64,000 bases of DNA. Source: Hemerocallis citrina. Its lineage: Eukaryota > Streptophyta > Magnoliopsida > Asparagales > Asphodelaceae. Every line of letters starts with the position of its first letter. The stretch's first letter is position 1. The DNA lies in assembly GCA_017893485.1 (NCBI GenBank), contig CM030363.1, forward strand, positions 87,437,730 through 87,501,729, read 5' to 3'. Position numbers and translations under genes: made by a program. The notes under the pieces were generated by a model. It was not told the DNA's origin and searched no databases. It saw only the letters and a list, made by a program, of their open reading frames with translations. Below, piece after piece: positions 55,199 through 64,000 of this stretch.

Positions 55199-56036
55199 GT
55201 AACACCCCGCAAAATTTAAATGACAATTTTGCCCTCGGGTGTTACGCATGTGCATTCTGTACTGTTATTGATTATATCCATAACACATTTTGATATGTAT
55301 TTTGAATTTCAATTATTTATGCAATCACGTATTCTTAAAATTCCATTTGAGACAACTCAAATGCCAAATTTCAATCCTTGAGTTTTTACGTGCTTTTTAC
55401 GTATTATCGATGCACGTGTCGATTTCGGGTATTCCACCGTTACGTGCAAAGTTTTCAATAGATTTCAATTATCTATTTTTATAAACATGCTTAAATTCAT
55501 TTTGTAAATAGAATTCAATTTTTGTCTATTTTAATTAAAATAAACTTTACGTGTAATACACGTGTTTTCCGTACATTATTGAATATGTATATTAAATATA
55601 TTCTTTATTTTGCATTCTAATTAATTATAAATATTTTTCGGTTGAAAAAATCAATTTTTATATTTTTTGAGATTTACGGGTGACGCACGTGTTTCGGTGC
55701 ACGTGTTTTAAGCGTATTATTCTTTCAAAATAAATTTCATGAAATGGTTTGTGTCTATTTTTATTGTGCATGAAAGTATAATTTCTAAGTTAATTTCACA
55801 TATTTATTACATATATAAATAAATTGTTTTGAATAAATAAATTATTTTGTACACAAAGCACGTGCACGTGCACACGTGCGATGTGCACACAATTTTGGGG
55901 ACCGGGCTGTTTTAGAGAGGAGGGAAAAACTAAATTTTGATTTTTGAAAGAAAGAGGGAAAACAAGTTGAAAATTTTAGAAGTGGAGTTAGTGGTGTTCA
56001 TGTGAGAGGTGGTTACTCTAACTACCTCCTAATTAA

Positions 56037-56049
56037 CCTATAAAATACC
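56037..56049 (+). promoter_or_regulatory. TATA box in giant LTR 2
   Basis: ACCTATAAAATACC followed by a CT-rich leader (CTCTCACTCTCTCATTC), same setting as 37294-37304. Confidence 0.6.
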
Positions 56050-56175
56050 ACCTAGTCCCTCTCACTCTCTCATTCTCTTCTTTCTTTCCCTGGTTCCAAT
56101 CCGAAAGCAGCCCACACTTAGCCATGTGCTACAACCTACTCGCCTATCCAACTATATATATAGATACATTATTCA

Positions 56176-56178
<3 letters not shown>

Positions 56179-56249
<71 letters not shown>

Positions 56250-56250
56250 C
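56179..56250. repeat. (GT)n(AT)n microsatellite
   Basis: About 19 GT units (56179-56216) followed by about 15 AT units. Frames across it are artefacts. Confidence 0.95.
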
Positions 56251-57045
56251 ATATATATGGTATGTGCACATGAATGAGAGGGAGGTGCTAGACTTGCGGT
56301 GCATTTCGGGAATCTTGATGGATGCCTGCCGAAATGGAGTGTGGGCTTGCTTTGGTGCACGGTTTTCGAGGAGGTTGCAATTGGAGTTTTCTTTAGGAGC
56401 TCCTAATTCTAGGAGTTCATTTGTGTACATTTCTTCAACTTTAGGTGGGTGTTTCTTGAATACTTTCTAATTTAGGAGTAGAATTTACATGATAGATGAT
56501 ATACAATTTATTTGTTGAATTTGAATTGGTATGATGAGATTACATGCTAGTTGTTGTAGAGATTGATTGCTAAATTTTAATTATTGGGATAGGTGTGAAT
56601 TGTTAAATTTATGGTCCAAAATGTGTTATGATGATTGTTAGAATATTTGCATGCAAGAATATGTACCATTTGGTAAGTTTTAATTGTATGATGTATGGTT
56701 GAAATAGTAATTGAAATAATGCAAATATCTGGAGAAATGACTTTCGATTGCTAATGTAACAAAGAAGTGTGATTCTAGCCTCAAAATATTTATTTATGTG
56801 AGTATAGAGATTTTATAAAGTGATTTTGATAAAAGACAACAGTTTGTTTGGAAAATCGATTGGATATATGTTTTAATGCATTTTAAAGATTTCATCAAAA
56901 AATGAGAAACTTGTGAATTTGAGAACATATACGATATTGTTTTTAAAGGAATACATTCTGGAAATGATCTATATTTTTATATGGAAGTACAAATCAATCA
57001 AAAGGGTCGAAAAATATATGCAGGCTGTAATTCGTATAATTGACA

Positions 57046-57276
57046 GTCGACTGTTTACCTTCTACAGTCGACTGGAAAGTATAAGAAATTGGGTTTTCGT
57101 CGGCAGGACAGCCGACTGTCTACGTTCATAGTCGACTGCTGCTGTACTGAATTTTGGTGTTTGAGCTTCCAAAGTAATAGTGGAACAGCCGACTGGTTCC
57201 TTGTCAACAGTCGACTGAACCGACTGTGATGTTTCGATATTCGCAGAACAGTCGACTCATACTGTCACCAGTCGAC
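57046..57276. repeat. Cluster of four CAGTCGACTG palindrome pairs
   Basis: GTCGAC (or GCCGAC) cores at 57046/57067, 57111/57131, 57188/57210 and 57251/57271. In-pair spacing is 21, 20, 22 and 20 bp; distances between pairs are 40-57 bp. Confidence 0.85.
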
Positions 57277-57749
57277 TGAACTGAACTGGTTTTGGTTCTT
57301 GAGTTTGGATTTGATTTTGACAAAAGTTAAATGAGTTTAAATACGAGATTCTATGATTATTAATACTTGATTAAAGTTTATTTTGAAATGCACACAAGGG
57401 TGTGAAAGATGAAATTGATAAAGATATCGAATTGAATTGTTCTCATGTTATGAGATTATAAAAGAAATGTTTTGAGAAAAGAGTTTTGAACAAAAGAAAT
57501 GGAAATGATTATTTGAGATTAATTATGAAATATTGTTGATCTCTAGAAAGAGATAGTTGTTGGAATCTAGAGGCTAGGCGAGACCCTAGTGACCGGCAGT
57601 ATTACTTATGATTTTGAGAGCTAACCGTTGAGGGTTGAGTGTCTCTTGAGAAGTAGCCAGGTAGGCTGACTGTCTCTGTTATTGATTTAAGTCCGGTAGG
57701 GTAAGCTAGCTCTAGGTTGTGATGATTTTCTTTTAAAACAAATTTTGTA

Positions 57750-58385
57750 GGGATGTAATGAAAGTAAGAGAAAAACATGAGTATGAGGGTCATTGGATGG
57801 GTGTTGTGAGGGTATGCACAGGATGTCTTCACGATGCGTCGTGACATGACATGGATACTACTCCAGAGTACCATCCCGGTAGCAATGCTTGTGGGATGTT
57901 TGGTGGCTGCAAGAGGATCGTGTGCCATGAAGGAGGCTGAATTACCGCAGAATGCATGCTTGATGAGTCAAGACATGGCGTGGGATTTCCCTCCAGGTTT
58001 TCTGTACACGTGCTTGTAATCATAGAACATCTATGATACTTACCGAAATTACAGAGAGATACATAGTGAAGATGTGATGAAAGTAAGAGAAAAACACTAG
58101 TATGAGAGCTAGAGTTTACGGTGCGAGGGTGAGCCACAGAATGAATGCTTGATGAGTCAAGACATGGCGTGGGCACTACTCAGTAATGATCGGACTTTAG
58201 CCACGCTTGTGGGATGTTTGGTGACTGCAAGAGGATCGTGTGCCATGAAGGAGGCTGAATTACCGCAGAATGCATGCTTGATGCGTCAAGACATGGTGCG
58301 GGATTCCCCTCCAGGTTTTCTGTACACGTGCTTGTACTCATAGATCATCTGGGATACTTACCGTAGTTACAGTAGTAGATTAAGT
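57750..58385. repeat. 318-bp tandem duplication in giant LTR 2
   Basis: The block AAGAGGATCGTGTGCCATGA recurs at 57911 and 58229, and the flanking sequence (GTAAGAGAAAAACA, CCAGGTTTTCTGTACACGTG) repeats with the same offset. Confidence 0.85.
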
Positions 58386-58948
58386 CATGGCGAGGGATTG
58401 AACCCTACAAGATGAAGAACGATTAAGAGGCTTGCCCTCGGACCTATGTAGTATGGGATGCATAGAATCCGAACAAGTGTACATTAGTGTCATGTAATAT
58501 AAATAACTGTATTAAGGACTAAGTGCACCGCACAACACGACATCAACAAGATAGTCCCTTTGTAGCTTTGTTTGTGATCAAGTTTGCGTTTGCTAAAGTA
58601 TTTAAGAATCGTTATACTGTTTTCGGCATAGAGAGGATGGCCGTGTATAATATTTCGTCAGTTGTAAGCAACTGACGCGCCCACAGTTTATATGCAGGAT
58701 TTGGAGTTACATGAAGATATAAAGATGATTTGATGCTGTTGATTACTTAAATGCTAAAGTTGTAACAATTGTACTTTTATTATTGTTGTATTTTATTGAT
58801 TCCGCTGCGTATTGATGTAAAAGACTCTGATGTAATTATTATTAAAATAAAAGTTTTAAATTCCCTGTAAAATTGTACGAAAGAAGTGTAAAGATCCTGT
58901 GGAAATCTCGAATTCAGTGTATTTTGGAATTCGGGGTGTTACACTACC

Positions 58949-60218
58949 AGTCCAACTCGAAGATAACTGGATTAAGTCTTTAGTTGAGTTCCTCAGAGAC
59001 GGGATCCTTCCCCAGGATCCCAAAGAAGCTCGCTGAATCCGAACAAGGGCGGAGCGGTACACTCTCATTGAGGGAGTATTGTACAAATGCTCCTACACCA
59101 AAGTAGACGGCCGACCCTACTTAAGAAGTCTCTCTCCCGAAGAAGCCTTGTATGCTCTGAAAGAACTCCACGAAGGGATAGGCGGGGCCCATTCGGGGTC
59201 AAGGTCCCTTACCCAAAAAATCTTGAATTATGGGTACTTTTGGCCTACCCTCCTTCGGGACGCCGAGCAACATTTCCGACAATGCGGCCTCTGTCAGCAA
59301 TTCTCCACTATCCGCCGCCTACCGCAAGATCAACTCTCTTCCCTCTCAAGTCCAATCCCCTTTGCAATGTGGGGAATGGACCTGCTAGGACCGTTCCCAC
59401 CAGCTCCAGGCCAGCTCAAGTTATTAGTCGTGGCGATCGACTATTTCTCCAAGTGGATCGAAGCCGAACCACTGGCAACTATTACTGAGAACAGGGTGCA
59501 ACAGTTCTTCTGGAAGAACGTGATCTGCAGGTTTGGTATACCTCGAGTCTTGGTGACAGATAACGGAATACAATTTGCGGGGGCAACATTTCGCTCCTTT
59601 TGTGAAGACCTCGGAATTCAGCAGCGATTCTTCTCCCTCTCCCACCCTCAATCCAATGGTCAGGTGGAGAACGCCAGCAGGCAAATCCTCCAAGGCATCA
59701 AGAAGAGGCTAAGCAAGTCGGCTAAAGGATTGTGGGCAGAGCAGCTTCCTAACGTACTGTGGAACTACCGCACTACAAAGAGGACCCCCACAGGAGAGTC
59801 ACCTTTCAACCTTACCTACGGTTCCAATGCTATAATCCCCTTAGAAGTTGGTTTTCTGTCTCCCGCCTGATTGCGTATAATGAAGAGTAGAACGCCAGAG
59901 ACCTCCGAGCCAATCTGGACCTTATCGATGAACTCTGCGAAAGAGCCTCGATTCGCCAAGAGAATTATCGAAGAAGAATCGAGCAATCCTACAACAAAAG
60001 GGTCCGTCCCACAGATCTTAAGGAGGGGGACTTAGTGCTCAGGAAGCTAGCCATCTCGTTCTCCAGCCAAAGGAGCAAGCTAGCCCCAAATTGGGAAGGA
60101 CCATACAAGATCTTCAGGGTAGTTCGGCCCGGAGCGTACCATCTTGAAGACCTCAAAGGCAGGTTGATACCAAGAACATGGAACGCCGACCATTTACTGA
60201 AGTACCAAGGGGGTGTTT
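58949..60218 (+). pseudogene. Tat-2 integrase
   Basis: Resumes after the TSD. A stop at about 59033 precedes the open frame 59079-59870 with the zinc domain (ELHEGIGGAHSGSRSL..CGLCQQ) and DDE core (MDLLGPF, VTDNGIQF, SHPQSNGQVENASRQI). A shift near 59865 and TAG near 59887 follow, then the open C-terminus to 60218 (KLAPNWEGPYKI, NADHLLKYQ). Catalytic residues are retained. Confidence 0.88.
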
Positions 60219-60410
60219 GAACACCTCTCCGAGTACCATCAATTGTTAGGCTATTCTATTCGTTTCTTTTTTTTATTCTTCCATAGTAATAACGACCTGC
60301 AACTTAGAAGCGGCCGATTAGCAATACTTAATAAAGAGTCTTTTCTTTGAATAATAATTATCTTGTGATCAGTTTATCTCTGTGTAATACCCCATTTGTA
60401 ATGCTTAAAA
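60219..60410. other. Tat-2 spacer after integrase
   Basis: T-rich non-coding stretch leading to the tandem array. No feature recognised. Confidence 0.5.
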
Positions 60411-61180
60411 TTACGAGTTTGGAGTCCAACACTTGGCTCGATTCCGCTTCGAATAACTTGCTCTTAAGCAGGTTAGAAGTGGTTTGTCATTCGGAACTGC
60501 TCCCACAACCGTTGAACTTTTCTTAAACGACGAGTTCGGAGTCCAACACTTGCTCGATTCTGCTTCGAATAACTTGCTCTTAAGCAGGTTAGAAGTGGTT
60601 CGCCATTCGGAACTGCTCCCACAACCGTTGAACTTTTCTTAAACGACAAGTTTGGAGTCCAACACTTGGCTCGATTCCGCTTCGAATAACTTGCTCTTAA
60701 GCAGGTTAGAAGTGGTTAGCCATTCGGAACTGCTCCCACAACCGTTGAACTTTTCTTAAACGACGAGTTCGGAGTCCAACACTTGGCTCGATTCCGCTTC
60801 GAATAACTTGCTCTTAAGCAGGTTAGAAGTGGTTCGCCATTCAGAACTGCTCCCACAACCGTTGAATTTTTCTTAAACGACGAGTTCGGAGTCCAACACC
60901 TGGCTCGATTCCGCTTCGAATAACTTGCTGTCAAGCAGGTTAGAAGTGGTTCGCCATTCGGAACTGCTCCCACAACCGTTGAACTTTTCTTAAACGACAA
61001 GTTTGAAGTCCAACACATGGATCGATTCCGCTTCGAATAGCTTGCTCTTAAGCAAGTTAGAAGTGGTTCGCCATTCGGAATTGCTCCTACTACCATTGAC
61101 ACTCTCAAAACAACAAGCTTGGAGCCCAACACATGGTTCGACTCCGCTCCAAGTATTTGCCAAACAAACAACAAGTGCCA
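60411..61180. repeat. Tandem array of Tat-2, ~118-bp monomers
   Basis: Six to seven copies marked by GGAGTCCAACACTTGG at about 60421, 60539, 60655, 60774, 60891, 61008 and 61122. The monomer contains CGAATAACTTGCTCTTAAGCAG and CATTCGGAACTGCTCCCAC. It is homologous to the half-units of Tat-1 array B and sits at the same place in the element. Confidence 0.9.
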
Positions 61181-61424
61181 ATGAAACGCGCAAGTTCACA
61201 AAACAAATATTATCGCATTGAAGTTTGAGGAACAAATCTATTTACAAGAACAACTCCTCGTCCTTATGACGAGATACAAAACTTGAAGAACAAAAACAAC
61301 AAGAATACTGACAACTACTTCAATGCCTCCTAAGGGCAGGGATGCTTTAGTTTAAAGACACACGGGGATGGTGAATGCTATATGGCCGACGTCTAACCTC
61401 AGTGCTCGTCCCTAGACCGGCAAG

Positions 61425-62284
61425 CTAAGACGCATCTTTTGCACCGCTTCTAATGGTAGCCCCAATGGACGCTCTACTCGACGAAGCAGCCCCCCCACTT
61501 TGTGCATCACCAGGACTCCAACGAGTAACGGGCGAGCGAGTTGTGAGCTCGTAAAAAGAAATTCCTCTATCGCTTTCTTCCCGAGTACATGAGGTGCTTC
61601 TAACATTCACCCGCTCAGGCTGGGGCTTAAGACGAGCGACCTCCACCTTAAGTTTGACGATTCGTTCCTTCAGTGAGTCATCCTTCACAGCTATCTTTAA
61701 GCGAGGCAGCCGAGCGGAGCTCGCAGCACCAGAGCTATCGGCGATAATCCGACGGAGATGAGTAACCTCGATGCTCTTATCAACAGTAACCCTCTTCAGC
61801 TCGTCTCTCTCCGCCGTCAGCTTATTCATCGCTGCTGTCAGCTTATCTCTTTCTGCCGTCAACTTGTCCATCGCTGCTATCAGCTCATCTCTCTCCGCAG
61901 AAAGCTCGTCCCTCGCCGCCATCAGTTTGTCTCTCTCAGCTGTCAGTTCGTCTCTCTCTGACGTCATCTGCGTCAGAGAATGGCAGAGTCGCCTAAGCCT
62001 CAGACCGAGGTTAATAGCTGTTGACGAACCATCATCATCACCTTCAGGGGTCGTCTCTCTGAGCCTCTCTTCTAACCTCCGAATCTCGATATCTCGGCGG
62101 CCTACAATTAGTCACAGATGATTCTGCTCACGTTTCGCACTGCGAAGCCCCCACTCGACTTCGTGAAGGCGCTCTCAGCACCTAGCGAGGCATAACTTCG
62201 TCACCACTAGGCCAGCCTCGGGACGAGTCTCCTCAGTCACATAAGGCACTTCAACGAGCTGCGTCACTTCGACGATCTGAAAAT
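61425..62284 (-). pseudogene. Second antisense coiled-coil ORF of Tat-2
   Basis: Minus strand, homologous to 28260-28973. A likely exon start follows a TTTTCAG at about 62280; stops occur around 62100-62190. The frame 61425-61967 has seven-fold repeats of a T/S-A-E-R-D-E/K-L heptad-like unit, then VTVDKSIEVTHLRR and NVRSTSCTREE as in Tat-1. The heptad stretch is longer than in Tat-1, an internal expansion. No known function. Confidence 0.65.
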
Positions 62285-62620
62285 TTCAAGGCAAGACGAT
62301 GTGAACACTTAGCAAAAATTTGCAAATTTGGTGAACACAGCTAAAACTCCTAGACGAGGCGACGTGAACACTTAGCAAAAATTCGAAAATTTTGTGAACA
62401 CGTAGCCGAAACGGCTAGGCAGGGCGACGTGAACACTTAGCCAAATTTCAAAAAAAATTTGTATACACATTGCCAAAGCTTAAGGCAGAGCGCCACGAAC
62501 ATTTAGTCAAATTCAAAGAAAAGAAAAAGATTTCATTTATTCAAAAAGTACGGTGGCCAGTCCGCAATTAGGCGATAAATCACTAAAAGAAAAGAAAAGA
62601 AGAAATGAAAAAGACTGAAG
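62285..62620. other. Spacer with GTGAACAC(TTAG) repeats
   Basis: Three to four degenerate copies of a ~60-bp unit containing GTGAACACTTAGC and CAAAATTTTCAAATTT-like sequence (62295-62500). Non-coding; it corresponds to the intron or intergenic part before the second ORF. Confidence 0.55.
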
Positions 62621-63962
62621 TCAGGGCGTGACCTCTTTCCCGGGGCGTCTCGCAGGGGCGGGATCAGACTCCTTCGAAGGAGCGATGATCGCTAGAGGGG
62701 TCACCTCGGATCCCTGACGCTCGCCGACGACTTCGACCTCGGCATCCGCATCTTCGTCCCCAACTTCTCCCTCGTCGAACTCGTCATCAAAGCCGTCGAC
62801 GTGGTCGGGGAAGAGGCACCACCCGACGCAGTCGACCTCGGGGAACCGCTCGTTCACCTGTTCGATGGCACGAGCATAGGCCTTGGCCATGTTGGCCTCA
62901 AGGAACCCTTCGGCCTTCTCCATGGTCGCAGCTTTGGCTTCCTTCACGGTCGCAATCTTAGCAGCTTCCACAGCTTTTGCCTGTTGCTTCGCCGCCTCCT
63001 CTTTCTGCCGGAGCAGATCACCCTCGAGCTTCTTTATGAGGCCGTCGAGGTACTCCAACCTCGTTGTTTTCTCGTTGGCCTCGACCTTCAACTTGTCGAG
63101 CACGTTCGCGATCCGAGTTTTCTTAGCCCGAGCTCTGTCGACCTCTTTCTTCAGGTCTTTCTCGAGTTCGGTGATCTTCTCCATAAGATGACCGAAGTGA
63201 ACGGTTATCTGCAGCAAAAAGACAAGTTAAAAAAGTTAGCAAAATAAATGAGTAATTCGTCTAAACGTACGAAACCAAAATACTCACCGACACTGCCGAC
63301 CGGGCTATCTCGAGGGCGTCGTCCCCCACGCTGCCAGCGTCCATGGCGGCCCGATCCTTCGGCGACACCAAGTGTTTGACAGCCTGCATACTCGACGCCG
63401 AGTCGTTGAGGAAACCATCCAACTTCCGAACTTGCCAGTCCGTAACAAAAATTTTCTTGTGTTCCTTGGTCAGGAACACTTCGGCCTCCGCCGTCAACGG
63501 AGCCGCCTCCATCCCGAGAGCAGCCGCCATCGGGAACTCGCTGGCCTCGGCCGATGCCGAGGTCACTGTTGTCGCCACCCTCGGGGTCACCGTCGCCGAA
63601 GCCGATGCCTCATGGACAGCGCTGGCGACCTTCTTTGGCTTCGGAGCAGTCACCTTAGTGGCGACCCTCTTTCATTTCTACGGAGCCTTGCTACCGAGCG
63701 CCACCCTCTGCGCCAAAATAGCATCGTAATCCATAGTTCTGCAACAAAGGAAAGTGTGATTAAAACACAAGTCAAAATCGAATGAGAAAAGAAAAACTGA
63801 CAAAGAAAACCACATACTAGGGTCAATGCGGCTGAGCCCTCCCTTGAAGAGCGCCTCCTCCGTCAGGTCTCTCCAATCGAACTTTGGCCTGTTGAGGAGA
63901 ACCTGAACCATCTCTTCTTCATTAGGGTAGAGCACCGGAAGCTCCCTCACCCTCTTCGTCAC
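62621..63962 (-). CDS. Antisense Transposase_28-like ORF of Tat-2, multi-exon, partial
   Basis: Three open minus-strand blocks match the Tat-1 exons. 63780-63962 and beyond corresponds to the exon 1 end (FDWRDLTEEALF, SRIDPS). 63288-63738 is exon 2 (EHKKIFVTDWQVRKLDGFL, VKHLVSPKDRAAM). 62621-63210 is exon 3 (TVHFGHLMEKITELEKDL coiled coil, acidic tail). Between them lie GT- and TGCAG-type junctions at the same places. Exon 2 has no premature stop here. I could not make the exon 1/2 junction phase work exactly, so there may be a small indel. The N-terminal domain is outside the window. Confidence 0.65.
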
Positions 63963-64000
63963 TTCCTCAACCCAATCTGAGGGTATACACCACAGCTCGC

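Larger units (their letters stand above)
55199..58943 (+). mobile_element. Giant solo LTR 2, 3745 bp
   Basis: Starts TGTAACACCCCG and ends CGGGGTGTTACA, a perfect 12-bp inverted pair, with TSD CTACC (55194-55198 and 58944-58948). No coding region. A TATA box lies 840 bp in and AATAAAAGTTTTAAATTCC near the end, the latter shared with giant LTR 1. It fits a solo LTR of a Del/Tekay-type chromovirus. It holds a GT/AT microsatellite, four palindrome pairs and a 318-bp duplication. Confidence 0.7.
43593..64000 (+). mobile_element. Ty3/gypsy Tat-lineage retrotransposon (Tat-2), runs off window
   Basis: The 5' LTR (43593-44161), PBS and gag-pol are on the plus strand, with antisense ORFs on the minus strand at 61425-63962 and beyond. 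It is related to Tat-1 throughout, but clearly diverged in LTR and arrays. It is split at 45108-51568 by a copia element and at 55199-58943 by a giant solo LTR. The RT active site is mutated, and many stops and shifts are present. The 3' LTR lies beyond 64000. Confidence 0.9.

Noticed and set aside
56126..56470. Open frames over the GT/AT microsatellite on both strands
   Set aside because: They encode only Val-Cys or Tyr-Ile runs caused by the dinucleotide repeat.
57602..58343. ORFs in giant LTR 2 with repeated peptide
   Set aside because: The repeated peptide is due to the 318-bp duplication; both strands are open and no domain is seen.
55199..58943. CACTA or Mutator DNA transposon
   Set aside because: The ends do not start CACTA, the duplication is 5 bp rather than 3 or 9, and TG..CA ends fit LTR integration better.
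1..64000. Host protein-coding or tRNA gene
   Set aside because: Every frame with recognisable domains belongs to a retroelement or the viral insertion, and I saw no tRNA cloverleaf or rRNA sequence. A short host exon in the AT-rich gaps cannot be fully excluded by eye.

Overview
This window is plant nuclear DNA, from an angiosperm of undetermined order. It consists almost entirely of nested transposable elements plus one endogenous pararetrovirus. I found no host gene, rRNA, tRNA, CRISPR array or bacterial-style operon. The plant assignment rests on four things: Ty1/copia and Ty3/gypsy Tat-lineage retrotransposons, a plant L1-type LINE with a zf-RVT domain, a caulimovirid insertion, and short Helitron-like elements.

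Layout. 1-4918: a decayed Ty1/copia element on the minus strand, cut by the window edge. 4919-14893: AT-rich DNA with two ~185-bp Helitron-like elements (6068-6252, 14100-14287), a 510-bp hAT-like MITE with an 8-bp duplication (6324-6833), a decayed caulimovirid insertion on the minus strand (about 7537-13745) carrying an RTE-LINE 3' end, and a fold-back MITE (13781-13974). 14894-43022: a full-length ~7.55-kb L1-type LINE bounded by a 19-bp target-site duplication. It is split by a ~5.2-kb TG..CA element (21356-41927, TSD GTGCA) that I read as a giant solo LTR. That element is itself split by a complete 15.3-kb Ty3/gypsy Tat-lineage element on the minus strand (21645-36978, TSD ACATG).

43593 to beyond 64000: a second Tat-lineage element on the plus strand. 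It is split in gag by a young 6.46-kb Sirevirus-like copia element (45108-51568, TSD CGAGA). It is split again between the archaeal-type RNase H and integrase by a second giant solo LTR (55199-58943, TSD CTACC). The nesting fixes the order of insertion. LTR-to-LTR differences counted by eye are 7 substitutions plus 1 indel in ~598 bp for Tat-1, and about 9 substitutions plus 2 indels in ~1380 bp for the Sirevirus-like element, so both are recent.

Both Tat elements carry gag-PR-RT-RH-aRH-INT on one strand, and on the opposite strand an extra intron-bearing ORF of the 'putative gypsy type transposon' (Transposase_28-like) kind followed by coiled-coil ORFs. Tandem arrays flank those ORFs. Nearly every coding region is broken by stops or 1-nt shifts, so the residents look non-autonomous at present.

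The most unexpected signal is a paired 10-bp palindrome, CAGTCGACTG, set 20-22 bp apart (two helical turns). It recurs about 19 times in two unrelated element families: the Sirevirus-like copia (LTRs, interior, even a coding linker) and the giant solo LTR at 55199-58943. In the same copia element the pol segment is inverted relative to the PBS, PPT and LTRs.
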